A stretch of 64,000 nt of DNA, taken from positions 2,170,001 through 2,234,000 of the forward strand of contig NZ_CP058348.1 of NCBI RefSeq assembly GCF_013752535.1, read 5' to 3'. The notes below the pieces were generated by a model, which saw nothing but the letters and a program-made list of their open reading frames with translations, ran no database searches and had not been told where the DNA came from. Source of the DNA: Bdellovibrio sp. KM01. Lineage in GTDB: Bacteria > Bdellovibrionota > Bdellovibrionia > Bdellovibrionales > Bdellovibrionaceae. Below are positions 42,812-50,639 of the stretch, in pieces. A program made the position numbers and the translations under genes. Within the stretch, counting starts at the first letter, position 1, and the number at the start of each line of letters is the position of its first letter.

Positions 42812-44338
42812 ATGGCTTTAGCTCTCGTGGGACTGTGTCTTGCTGCGGTAATTTTTTTATACTTCAGCAACAATCCGTTGAATCATTCACGCAAATTTAT
42901 GATTCGTCGCTTCGTTAACTGGTTCCCATTGGGCATGTCCTATGCCTTCTTGTACATGGGCCGTTACAACCTGAACGTCTCCAAAAACGCCTTGGGCGAC
43001 ATGATGACGAAAGAACAGTTCGGGATCATCTTCGCTGCCGGGACCATCACTTACGGTCTTTCTTTCCTGATCAACGGTCCGATCGTCGATAAAATTGGCG
43101 GTAAAAAAGGGATCATCATCGCCACACTGGGTTCATCGATCATGAACTTACTTATGGGTGGAGCGACTTATCTTTACCTCATGGGTCGTTTGAAAACAAA
43201 CATGGTTGTGGCTTTCTCCATCCTGTTTGCATTGAACATGTTCTTTCAATCTTACGGTGCGGTTTCCATCATCAAGGTAAAAGCTTATTGGTTCCACGTT
43301 CGTGAGCGCGGTGTCTTCGGGGCGATCTTTGGTACTTTGATTTCTTTCGGTGTGTACTTCGCATTCGACTGGGGTCAAGCGATCGTCGAAGCTTCCAAAC
43401 TTCACATCGAAGGCCAAATGACAGCCTTCCAATCCTTTATCCAACATATCTTCGCGATCGATACAGGAACGACGAATGCCACATGGTTGGTGTTCACGAT
43501 CCCGGCCTTCCTATTGATCTGCTGGGCCTTGATCGACATGGTTCTTCTGAAAGACTCCCCTAAAGAAGCTAACTTCGGCGACTTCGATACAGCCGACGCT
43601 TCTTCTGATGACGACGAAAACATTAAAATCACAATGGGCTTGGTACTTAAAAAAGTTTTCTCGAACCCCATCATGTACACGATCGCCCTCGTGGACTTCA
43701 CTTCCGGCGTTCTTCGTAATGGTATCATGCAGTGGTATCTGGTTTTCGCGCACGAAATGAAAGCTACTGATGAGGCTTTCTATAATGCTTCAGAATTCTT
43801 CATTAAGAACTGGGGCTTGCTTCTGTGCTTAACAGGGATCATCGGTGGCTTTATGGCCGGAATGATGTCGGACCGCTTCTTCCAATCCCGCCGTGGGCCA
43901 CCAGCAGCGATTAACAACGTGATCATGATCTTCCTTTTGATCTTGATGTCTATCTTCCTAACGAAAGAACCAAACATCGTGGGTGGTTGTGCGATCTTGA
44001 TGACTCTTGCAGTTATCGGCGTTCACTCTTTAATGTCTGGTACAGCAGCTGCTGACTTCGGTGGTAAGAAAATGACGGCGACAGCTTCTGGTATCGTGGA
44101 TGGTTGCGTGTACCTGGGTTCAGGTATCCAATCATTGGCGATCGGTTACTTGTCTGCGAAAAGCTGGCACTATTGGCCATTGTTCCTTCTGCCGTTCTCT
44201 TTCTTGGGCTTGTACCTGTCTCTTCGCATGTGGAATGAACTTCCGGAAGCGACTAAAAAGTACATCCTGAAACAAGAGCAGGAAGCTGCTAAAGAACAGG
44301 GAAAGACTTTAGGTAGCGAATCCCCAGCTACCAACTAA
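42812..44338 (+). CDS. MFS transporter, organophosphate:phosphate antiporter (OPA) type
   Basis: A 508-residue inner-membrane transporter with twelve helices, related to GlpT/UhpT. The family Arg/signature RYNLNVSKNALG in TM1 and a GPIVDKIGGKKGIIIATLGSSIMNLLMG loop are clear. Exchanged ligands are usually glycerol-3-phosphate, hexose phosphates or similar for phosphate. In a Bdellovibrio-like predator this could take up phosphorylated compounds released from prey; that is an inference. ATG at 42812 follows GGAGG. An inserted acidic loop (FGDFDTADASSDDDENIKI) is unusual. Confidence 0.88.
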   Translation: MALALVGLCLAAVIFLYFSNNPLNHSRKFMIRRFVNWFPLGMSYAFLYMGRYNLNVSKNALGDMMTKEQFGIIFAAGTITYGLSFLINGPIVDKIGGKKGIIIATLGSSIMNLLMGGATYLYLMGRLKTNMVVAFSILFALNMFFQSYGAVSIIKVKAYWFHVRERGVFGAIFGTLISFGVYFAFDWGQAIVEASKLHIEGQMTAFQSFIQHIFAIDTGTTNATWLVFTIPAFLLICWALIDMVLLKDSPKEANFGDFDTADASSDDDENIKITMGLVLKKVFSNPIMYTIALVDFTSGVLRNGIMQWYLVFAHEMKATDEAFYNASEFFIKNWGLLLCLTGIIGGFMAGMMSDRFFQSRRGPPAAINNVIMIFLLILMSIFLTKEPNIVGGCAILMTLAVIGVHSLMSGTAAADFGGKKMTATASGIVDGCVYLGSGIQSLAIGYLSAKSWHYWPLFLLPFSFLGLYLSLRMWNELPEATKKYILKQEQEAAKEQGKTLGSESPATN

Positions 44339-44348
44339 AACAAAATCC

Positions 44349-44373
44349 AGGCTCACTTCGGTGGGCCTTTTTT
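44349..44373 (+). terminator. Terminator of the OPA transporter gene
   Basis: Stem AGGCTCAC-TTCG-GTGGGCCT with a stable UUCG-type loop followed by six T's. Confidence 0.9.
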
Positions 44374-44463
44374 GTATCCTCACACAAAGATCTTCGCTGG
44401 TCTTGCCGTCCCCCTACCTTATCGTGCGCAATGAAAGGGTCTAACTTGCGCTGGGAGGCCGGA

Positions 44464-45435
44464 ATGAGAATCATCTGGGCTATGGATGCCTTTGAAGACA
44501 ATAAAGAGCTCAATCAAAAAATGGCTTCATATCTAAGCCGCCTGCATGAAAGCACCGGCGCAGATATAGAACCCGTCTACCTTCTTCGAGAAAACGAAAT
44601 CGTGCTCCCTAGCTATGAAGTTCCGACGTGGGTCACAGACCACTCGCGGACAGCGGAAGCCTTGTTCAAAGAAGTCCTGGGTGATTATGACTTAAGCTTC
44701 TTGCTTGAGCCCAAAGTAATCCCCCATGCCTCCCAATCTCACGCTGGCGCCGCAGAAACACTCTCAAACTATGCAGACCGCACCCACGCTGATCTCATCG
44801 TGGTGGGCAGCCATGGACGCCAGGGATTCCAACGCTTCCTCTTGGGAAGTTTTGCGGAAAGTCTGCTTTTAGAATCAGATGTCCCGGTTTTTGTGATCGG
44901 TGCACACACCACACAAAAGCCGATTTCAAATATCCTGTTCCCCACAGAATTCGGTGATCACTCCAAAGAAAACTATCGCCATGTTTTGGATCTGGCTAAA
45001 AAGTTTAATGCCGAAGTGACTTTGTTTCACTGCATTGCCCGACCCATTGAAAGTCTGTTTGAAATGGACACGCGCCCACGCGTTTATAACTTTAAAGGCA
45101 AGATGCTGACCCTTGAACAAATCGTCGAGCAACAAATTGAACACCAATCCCAACGTGCCGAACGCTGGATAACTTGGGCTCGCAGCGAAGGCGTGGTCGC
45201 GCAATATCACATTGATAGCTCCTATAAGTCCGTAGACGAGGCGATCTTGGAAGCCATTCCTCAGCACGATGTTGGCTTGGTGGTGATGGAAGCACAGAGC
45301 GGGCCGTTAAGCTCGGCCATCCTAGGCAGCTTCACTCGCAACGTGGTTCGCCAGGCACAGTGTCCGGTGTATGTTCTGACTCGTCACTTTTACGATCATG
45401 TGGAGGATCGCTTTGGCGATGCCGCCGCACCTTAA
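44464..45435 (+). CDS. Tandem universal stress protein
   Basis: A 323-residue cytosolic protein made of two UspA domains (about 1-145 and 150-320). The first has the ATP-binding pattern VVGSHGRQGFQRFLLGS (G-x2-G-x9-GS) and a VPVFVI strand. The second keeps ILGSFTRNVVRQAQCPVYVL but has lost the first glycines (VMEAQSGPLSSAILGS), so it may bind ATP poorly. Such proteins respond to starvation and stress. ATG at 44464 is behind GGGAGG. Convergent with the LuxR-like gene through a shared terminator. Confidence 0.9.
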   Translation: MRIIWAMDAFEDNKELNQKMASYLSRLHESTGADIEPVYLLRENEIVLPSYEVPTWVTDHSRTAEALFKEVLGDYDLSFLLEPKVIPHASQSHAGAAETLSNYADRTHADLIVVGSHGRQGFQRFLLGSFAESLLLESDVPVFVIGAHTTQKPISNILFPTEFGDHSKENYRHVLDLAKKFNAEVTLFHCIARPIESLFEMDTRPRVYNFKGKMLTLEQIVEQQIEHQSQRAERWITWARSEGVVAQYHIDSSYKSVDEAILEAIPQHDVGLVVMEAQSGPLSSAILGSFTRNVVRQAQCPVYVLTRHFYDHVEDRFGDAAAP

Positions 45436-45457
45436 ATTTAATTTCAACATGAGAAAT

Positions 45458-45486
45458 AAAAAAGGGCTCCTGAGGGAGCCCTTTTT
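45458..45486. terminator. Bidirectional terminator between USP and LuxR-like genes
   Basis: AAAAAAGGGCTCC-TGA-GGGAGCCCTTTTT, symmetrical with A and T runs. Confidence 0.93.
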
Positions 45487-45512
45487 GTTTTTAGAACCTT
45501 AAACATTAAACC

Positions 45513-46004
45513 TTAAGCGACACGCCCCTGAGTGGGGCGCATGGATGGTGGAAGTTTTTTATAAGCGTTGTTCAAATGAGTTTTCAAAGTCGCTTTCGAG
45601 ATAAAAAGTTTGTCAGCGATTTGTTGGTTCGTCATTCCTGCAGTCACCATGCGCATAATGCGAATTTCACTTGGAGTCAGTCCTTTACTCACGAAGAACG
45701 CTTCTTGAGCGGCTTGTTTCTCGGCTTCGTTTTTAATTGGGTAAAGGAACGTCATCACGTTTTCACCGTCTTTTACCAACATCACGTCGACAAATTGACC
45801 TTCAACGTGCTGGCCTTTGTGAAGCTTCATTCCATCTTGGATCGGCGAAGTCTCTTCGACCTGCTTCATCATCTCTGCACACGCGGTATTTCCGCAAACA
45901 CCCGGGGCCTTGGAGCCACAAGCCTTCTGCGAAGCTTCGTTCTGAAAAAGAACTTCATTTTTACTATTGCGGATACAAATACTGAGTTTATCACCTGTGC
46001 ACAT
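45513..46004 (-). CDS. LuxR-type HTH regulator with Cys-rich sensor domain
   Basis: A 163-residue regulator. The C-terminal half is a GerE/LuxR helix-turn-helix: LTPSEIRIMRMVTAGMTNQQIADKLFISKATLKTHLNNAYKKL. The N-terminal half looks PAS-like (ICIRNSKNEVLFQNEAS ... MKLHKGQHVEGQFVDVMLVKDGE) but is short. It carries five Cys at 2, 10, 29, 37 and 42, in CGSKAPGVCGNTAC. This suggests redox or iron-sulfur/metal sensing, which is an inference. It has no receiver Asp domain. Target genes unknown. Confidence 0.85.
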   Translation of the reverse strand: MCTGDKLSICIRNSKNEVLFQNEASQKACGSKAPGVCGNTACAEMMKQVEETSPIQDGMKLHKGQHVEGQFVDVMLVKDGENVMTFLYPIKNEAEKQAAQEAFFVSKGLTPSEIRIMRMVTAGMTNQQIADKLFISKATLKTHLNNAYKKLPPSMRPTQGRVA

Positions 46005-46502
46005 TTACAGATCCTCCGTCCAACTAAGTATATTATGTCATTTACCGCCGAAAACCGAGGATGATCTCGATCATGTTTTCCTGAACTTTCTTAAATGTGA
46101 GGCCGAAGGTCGATTGCGCAATGACTAGGCATGTCGAACGAGAGGGTTTCATATTGCAAACTCACAGGAGTCCGTTTGATTTATTGCTAAAATGTAAGAA
46201 GGATCCTAAGGATTCTCCTCTGGAATTTCGTGGAAATCGTGAAACTTATGTGCGGTTAATCCGTAAATATTTCGGAAAATCGTCGTTTTTGGGGTGGATT
46301 TATTGCGTCCATGTAATAAACGAGCCGCAATTTAATGCTGTATCAGAATAAGCCAATGGTTCAGAAAAAATTCTCGCATGTACCCCATGCCGACTCCTCG
46401 GTACTGCTAATTGATACTTGAACTACTGGTATTGAATATTGACCCACTCTGACCGAATATGAACCTGAGCCAAGTTAATAAAACCTCAGACAAGGAGGAA
46501 GT
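46005..46502. other. 498-base region with no convincing gene
   Basis: Between the divergent LuxR-like and TetR genes. An 84-codon frame from GTG 46097 lacks a family or clear ribosome-binding site and I do not call it. A small hairpin AAGGATCCTAAGGATT lies near 46200. The TetR ribosome-binding site AAGGAGGAAGT is at the right end. Otherwise nothing noted. Confidence 0.5.
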
Positions 46503-47129
46503 ATGGGTGCCAGTCCAGTAAGCCACTCGAATCCGGATAAAAAGTATATGTTGAAAATTCCGGTGCAAAAACGCTCAAAAGAAACAGTGGCGAGCATTGT
46601 TGAATCCTGTGCGCGACTTTTAGTACAGGAACCCTATCACGCAATCACTACGGATAAGATTGCGGAGATGGCCGGTGTAAGTATCGGTTCGTTATATCAA
46701 TTCTTTGCAAACAAAGAAGCCATCGTTGCGGCGGTTATCGACGATCTTCTGCAAAAAGACTTGGTGTATATTGAAGAGAACTTAGCAAAACTAACGACAC
46801 ATGACTTGGATACTAAAATCCATGCATTTATTGATATCGGTTTTGCGCGTTTCCATGACAATCGCCCTCTAAGAACAGCCCTTCAAGGCGTTCAAGGAAT
46901 GCTCGATTATTGGGAAACTCGCCGCGTGTTCTTTGAACACTATCAAAAAGCCGTGTTAGCGCATATGCCGCAAATCCCAGGGCGTGATCGCGAGATGATT
47001 GCACTGTTCATCGTGAGCAGCTTCAACAACATTCTGCAATTAAGTCTTTTGGGACCACAATCTCCAGAAAGAGAAAACGAGATCAAAAAAGAAGTGTTCA
47101 TTTTGATCAATCGTTATCTAAAACCTTAG
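46503..47129 (+). CDS. TetR/AcrR-family transcription regulator
   Basis: A 208-residue repressor-type protein. The N-terminal TetR helix-turn-helix is clear: SIVESCARLLVQEPYHAITTDKIAEMAGVSIGSLYQFFANKEAIVAAVIDDLL. The C-terminal ligand domain (100-205) is variable. Strong AAGGAGG precedes ATG. The next gene is a ClC channel 65 bases downstream with a terminator hairpin in between. This places the regulator upstream of the channel and enoyl/nitronate genes, but not necessarily in control of them. Confidence 0.92.
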   Translation: MGASPVSHSNPDKKYMLKIPVQKRSKETVASIVESCARLLVQEPYHAITTDKIAEMAGVSIGSLYQFFANKEAIVAAVIDDLLQKDLVYIEENLAKLTTHDLDTKIHAFIDIGFARFHDNRPLRTALQGVQGMLDYWETRRVFFEHYQKAVLAHMPQIPGRDREMIALFIVSSFNNILQLSLLGPQSPERENEIKKEVFILINRYLKP

Positions 47130-47155
47130 TCATCAGAAAAACCTTGTGACTTTAT

Positions 47156-47197
47156 AAATCCTCCTCGTATGCTGAATGTATCGAGGGGGATTTTTTG
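47156..47197 (+). promoter_or_regulatory. Terminator hairpin overlapping the ClC ribosome-binding site and start
   Basis: Bases 47156-47167 (AAATCCTCCTCG) pair with 47182-47193 (CGAGGGGGATTT): twelve pairs with one G.U. The loop has 14 bases. Six T's follow (47191-47196). The right arm is the GAGGGGGA ribosome-binding site, and the start TTG at 47195 lies at the end of the T run. So one structure can both end the TetR transcript and hide the start of the ClC gene. Confidence 0.8.
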
Positions 47198-48397
47198 TTT
47201 AAAGTGGCACTGCAATGGTTTGGATTGTCGTTAGTTATCGGTGCTCTGGCCGGAACTGCCTCTGCGGGATTCTTAGCCTCCCTTGATTTCGTCACTAAAA
47301 CCCGTCTTGAATACCCTTCTCTGCTTTTCTTACTTCCTGTGGCAGGAATCTTGATCGCGTGGCTTTATAATCGTCACGGCAAAGAAGTCGCGGCGGGAAC
47401 GGATTTGATTCTGGATGAGATTCACAGTCCAAAACAAGTCGTTCCTTTGCGCATGACTCCTTTAGTTCTGCTGGGAACTTTGATCACTCACCTTTTTGGT
47501 GGCTCTGCGGGACGTGAGGGTACGGCTGTGCAAATGGGCGCATCTTTATCGGATCAGCTGACGCATGTTTTTAAGTTCGAAGGACAGCCAAGAAAAATCT
47601 TATTGATGGCTGGAATCTCTGCCGGGTTTGCATCTGTATTTGGAACTCCTTTAGCGGGTGCGATTTTTGGTTTAGAAGTTTTGCGTGTCGGTCGCTTGCG
47701 ATACGCCGCCTTGCTGCCCTGTTTTGCATCGGCAATTATTGCCGACCGAGTCACTTCTTTATGGGGCATTCATCACACTGTTTATAAAATATCAGAGGTC
47801 GCCCCCTTGGGAATGGCACCTTTGGGATATGCCGTTTTTGCGGGAATTGCATTTGGCCTGTGTGCTCGCCTGTTTTCGCAAAGCTTGCATCACATGGTTC
47901 GCCTTTTTAAACATGGCGTGAACAACCCCATGGTGCGATCTTTTGTGGGTGGGATCATTGTGATTGTTCTGGCGGCCTTGATGCAATCGGATCGTTATTT
48001 GGGATTGGGCGTGCCCGTCATCGTTGAAACTTTCAATCAACACGTTCCTGCCTATGATTTCGTATTAAAGATTTTATTTACAGCGGTAACATTGGGTTCT
48101 GGATTTAAAGGTGGCGAAGTTACGCCATTATTTTTCGTTGGTGCAACATTAGGCAATGCTTTGTCTTGGATTTTACCACTGCCAATGTCACTCTTAAGTG
48201 GAATGGGATTTGTTGGAGTCTTTGCCGGCGCAGCCAACACCCCTCTGGCTTGTACTGTGATGGCGATGGAACTTTTTGGCACTCAAGGCGCGGTCTTCTG
48301 CGCCATTGCTTGCATCGTTAGTTATCTCTGCTCGGGTCACAAAGGAATTTATCATTCGCAAAGAATTGGGGTAAAAAAGCATGTTGAAACAAATTAA
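47195..48397 (+). CDS. ClC-family channel, probable fluoride (CLC-F) type
   Basis: A 400-residue ClC protein with features unlike the canonical one at the start of the window. It has GGSAGREGTAVQMG (GREGT instead of GREGP, gating Glu kept), AAGTDLILDEIHSPKQVVPLRMTPL where GSGIP would be, and KGGEVTPLFFVGATLG for the second-half motif. These are typical of the fluoride/proton CLC-F group. Exporting fluoride is inferred. TTG start at 47195 behind GAGGGGGA; a GTG at 47204 is possible. It overlaps the downstream gene by 17 bases. No fluoride riboswitch was recognised upstream. Confidence 0.87.
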   Translation: MFKVALQWFGLSLVIGALAGTASAGFLASLDFVTKTRLEYPSLLFLLPVAGILIAWLYNRHGKEVAAGTDLILDEIHSPKQVVPLRMTPLVLLGTLITHLFGGSAGREGTAVQMGASLSDQLTHVFKFEGQPRKILLMAGISAGFASVFGTPLAGAIFGLEVLRVGRLRYAALLPCFASAIIADRVTSLWGIHHTVYKISEVAPLGMAPLGYAVFAGIAFGLCARLFSQSLHHMVRLFKHGVNNPMVRSFVGGIIVIVLAALMQSDRYLGLGVPVIVETFNQHVPAYDFVLKILFTAVTLGSGFKGGEVTPLFFVGATLGNALSWILPLPMSLLSGMGFVGVFAGAANTPLACTVMAMELFGTQGAVFCAIACIVSYLCSGHKGIYHSQRIGVKKHVETN

Positions 48398-49379
48398 AAC
48401 TCCCTTTACCGAAATGATGGGAATTGACTTCCCAATCATCGCAGCACCCATGTTTTTAGTGAGTAATGCAGATATCGTCTCTGAAGCAAGTGAGGCTGGT
48501 GGTATCGGTACATTCCCCGCTTTGAACTATCGCCCCCTGGAAAACTATGCGGCGGCTTTGAAAGAAATGCGCGAAAAAACCAAAAAACCAATTGGGATCA
48601 ACATCATCGTTAATAAATCCAACACGCGTCAGAATGACGATTTGAAGATCGCGCTGGATCATGGCGTGAATCTTTTCATCACGTCTTTGGGAAACCCAAA
48701 AACAGTGATTCAAGAAGCCCACAAAAATGGCGCGAAGGTTTTCTGTGACGTGACGAATCTGGATCACGCTTTGAAAGTTCAAGACCTGGGTGCGGATGGC
48801 GTGATCGCAGTGGGCGCTGGCGCCGGTGGCCATGCGGGTCCGATATCTCCTCTGGTATTGATTCCTTGGCTTAAAACTCGCTTGAATATTCCTATCATCG
48901 CAGCCGGCGGCATTTCTCATGGCTCAATGATGGCTGCTTGTCTCGCATTGGGTGCTTCTGGTGTCAGCGTAGGAACGCGCTTTATCGCAAGTAAAGAAGC
49001 CAACGTCGATCAAGCTTACAAAGACGCGATCATCAAATCCACCCCGGAAGACATCGTGATGACGACCCGAGTGTCTGGCACACCTGCTGCCGTGATCAAC
49101 ACACCTTATGTGCAAAAAATGGGTACGGACTTACCTTGGGCCATGAAAGTTTTAAAAGATCACAAACTTACTAAGAAATATATGGTTCCGTTGATTCACT
49201 TGATGGGTATGAAGTCTTTAGAAGAGGCTGCCGTGAAACCAACTTGGAAAACAGTTTGGACAGCAGGACAATCTGTGGGCTTGGTCGAAGAAATTCTGAC
49301 TGTGCGTGAAATCTATAAAAAACTGATTTCTGAATACGAAGAAAGCGTGAACAACTTAAATCAACTCGGCATCAAATAG
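48381..49379 (+). CDS. Nitronate monooxygenase family FMN protein
   Basis: A 332-residue TIM-barrel flavoenzyme. It shows PIIAAPMFLVSNADIVSEASEAGGIGTFPALNY (N-terminal NMO signature), DGVIAVGAGAGGHAGPISP (HAG-type active-site region), and IIAAGGISHGSMMAACLALGASGVSVGTRFIASKE for FMN phosphate binding. It could be nitronate monooxygenase or a FabK-like enoyl reductase, which share this fold; the conserved GHAG favours NMO. It starts within the end of the CLC-F gene. The TAG stop forms the start of the AGGTGCCAGG repeat. Confidence 0.88.
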   Translation: MLKQIKTPFTEMMGIDFPIIAAPMFLVSNADIVSEASEAGGIGTFPALNYRPLENYAAALKEMREKTKKPIGINIIVNKSNTRQNDDLKIALDHGVNLFITSLGNPKTVIQEAHKNGAKVFCDVTNLDHALKVQDLGADGVIAVGAGAGGHAGPISPLVLIPWLKTRLNIPIIAAGGISHGSMMAACLALGASGVSVGTRFIASKEANVDQAYKDAIIKSTPEDIVMTTRVSGTPAAVINTPYVQKMGTDLPWAMKVLKDHKLTKKYMVPLIHLMGMKSLEEAAVKPTWKTVWTAGQSVGLVEEILTVREIYKKLISEYEESVNNLNQLGIK

Positions 49380-49391
49380 GTGCCAGGTCCT
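49377..49391. repeat. TAGGTGCCAGGTCCT half-palindrome at a stop codon
   Basis: The 15 bases beginning at the TAG stop match the 15 bases at the SelO stop (15124-15138) exactly. Here the matching right arm is missing. See the finding on stop-codon-linked repeats. Confidence 0.7.
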
Positions 49392-49412
49392 GTTTCTTGG
49401 CTCAACCTGTTA

Positions 49413-49440
49413 TAAAAAGGCACAAAACCAGTGCCTTTTG
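49413..49440. terminator. Bidirectional terminator between NMO and GNAT genes
   Basis: AAAAAGGCAC-AAAACCA-GTGCCTTTTG: A run, 8-bp stem and T run, convergent genes on both sides. Confidence 0.88.
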
Positions 49441-49442
49441 CA

Positions 49443-49877
49443 TTATAAGCTTTTGCGCATTTTCTTATGGGGAAGTCCTACCTCCCCGAACGTTTCACCG
49501 ACGACCTCATAGCCAAGTTTCAAATAAAACGGAACGGCTGTTTCGCGAGCATTCAATTCGATCTCTTTATATCCCAGCTCTCGGGCCTTGGCTTCGGAGG
49601 CTTCAACCAGAATTCTGCCAACACCGGTGCCTTGAGCATGCGGATCTACAGCCACTTGGCGCATCTTCACAACCGTGTCGCTGACTTTTCTTAAAAGCAG
49701 ACATCCGAACAAAGCTTTGCCGCGAAAGGCGCCCAAATGAACGTCGTCTTTCTCGGCACGCAGGTCTTCCTGGGAAAATTGAAGTCCCAAAGGCTTTCGC
49801 AAAACTTCATGTCTTAGATTAACTTCCAGCTGGTATTCACTGGAAGCATGTTTGATTTCTTTAACTTCTATACCCAC
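49443..49877 (-). CDS. GNAT-family N-acetyltransferase
   Basis: A 144-residue acetyl-CoA-dependent transferase. The acetyl-CoA motif is VKMRQVAVDPHAQGTGVGRILVEASEAKARELGYKEIELNARETAVPFYLKLGYEVVGETF (Q/RxxGxG/A pyrophosphate loop as QGTGVG, and the motif B Asn/Ala). Substrate unknown. The start at 49877 has no strong ribosome-binding site, but the first residues MGIEVKEIKHASSEYQLEVNLRHEVLRKP read as a usual GNAT N-terminus. Confidence 0.9.
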   Translation of the reverse strand: MGIEVKEIKHASSEYQLEVNLRHEVLRKPLGLQFSQEDLRAEKDDVHLGAFRGKALFGCLLLRKVSDTVVKMRQVAVDPHAQGTGVGRILVEASEAKARELGYKEIELNARETAVPFYLKLGYEVVGETFGEVGLPHKKMRKSL

Positions 49878-49899
49878 AAGAAAAACCTCAGAAATCAGT

Positions 49900-50382
49900 T
49901 TAAGACTTCAGCGATCTGTTACGAACAGACAAAGTCAGCTCGTACGTCATAACCGGCTCTTGGCTTTTGCTTGGAACAATCGCATAGCCTTTCATTTTTC
50001 TTTCCAGACGTTCTGGATTTTTCTTAGCCTCTTCGATCAAAGATTTTACCGCTTCCACTTCATCACAGATAAAGTGAACATCGCCGTCCGCGCGCTTTCT
50101 ATACTGAGCCGTGAAATCCTTAAAAATGAAATCGATCTTTTGCTTGCTTTCGGCGATCACCTGCACCGCAGGGGCTGCGATGGAAAGTTCTGCCCCGACA
50201 CCCAAGGCTCCAAAGTACATCGAGTTCAGATGATTTTTGGTGCGATAGCCCAATGGAATTTTGATCACGAACTTCTTGTCCGTCATCTCGACCACTTTCG
50301 GGCCGATAAAAACCAACAGAGGAATTTTAAAAAGACCGTAGGCTGCTAAGAAGGCATTGAATTTGAAAATTTTTGTATTCAT
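49900..50382 (-). CDS. DUF4442 (hotdog-fold thioesterase-like) protein
   Basis: A 160-residue protein. Segments KIPLGYRTKNHLNSMYFGALGVGAELSIAAPA and IDFIFKDFTAQYRKRADGDVHF match DUF4442 of the hotdog superfamily, whose members resemble acyl-CoA thioesterases. NHLNSMYFGAL would include the active-site helix. A start at 50382 after AAAGGG fits; a longer frame from 50430 lacks support. It may clip acyl-CoA; activity inferred. Confidence 0.82.
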   Translation of the reverse strand: MNTKIFKFNAFLAAYGLFKIPLLVFIGPKVVEMTDKKFVIKIPLGYRTKNHLNSMYFGALGVGAELSIAAPAVQVIAESKQKIDFIFKDFTAQYRKRADGDVHFICDEVEAVKSLIEEAKKNPERLERKMKGYAIVPSKSQEPVMTYELTLSVRNRSLKS

Positions 50383-50445
50383 GCCCTTTATCTTAAGACT
50401 CGAGGCCAGAGAAGGGCCAGCACTTTTCACTGGGGACTGACTATT

Positions 50446-50474
50446 TTGACATTTTCCACTCAGAGGGAGACAAT
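50446..50474 (+). promoter_or_regulatory. Near-consensus sigma-70 promoter of a predicted small RNA
   Basis: -35 TTGACA (50446-50451, perfect) and -10 GACAAT (50469-50474) with a 17-base spacer, predicting a start near 50481. No open frame with a start site follows. Confidence 0.75.
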
Positions 50475-50480
50475 ATCTTT

Positions 50481-50622
50481 AGACAGACAGCTCCCATGGG
50501 AAGCGGATCCCTCAGTTCTCATTCCCTCTGAACACACTTCCCCTTTACGGAGCTGATCTCATAGACCCCCGATTCAAGTTCGCTCAAGGAAGAACTTTTG
50601 CAACCGGGGGCTTCCTTTTTCT
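50481..50622 (+). ncRNA. Predicted structured small RNA, about 140 nt
   Basis: Starts after the promoter and ends at a terminator. Nested stems: CAGCTCC (50488-50494)/GGAGCTG (50549-50555), GGGAAG (50498-50503)/CTTCCC (50537-50542) and GTTC (50515-50518)/GAAC (50530-50533). The terminator pairs CCCCCG (50566-50571)/CGGGGG (50605-50610) and AAGTTC/GAACTT, then TTTTT. Unpaired parts hold TCCCTC twice, complementary to ribosome-binding sites. It does not match 6S, SRP, tmRNA or RNase P RNA by eye. No family recognised. Confidence 0.7.
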
Positions 50623-50639
50623 CCCCTCACTCCGATGCG

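Noticed and set aside
46097-46351. 84-codon open frame from a GTG
   Set aside because: No ribosome-binding site, no recognisable domain, composition like intergenic sequence; may be chance or a remnant.
47130-47195. Fluoride riboswitch upstream of the CLC-F-like gene
   Set aside because: The gap lacks the GG-GATGG and CTGATG elements of the crcB motif and is too short for aptamer plus expression platform.
50481-50622. 6S RNA, SRP RNA or c-di-GMP riboswitch for the structured RNA
   Set aside because: Too short for 6S, lacks the GGAA tetraloop helix of SRP RNA, and lacks the c-di-GMP-I core sequences.
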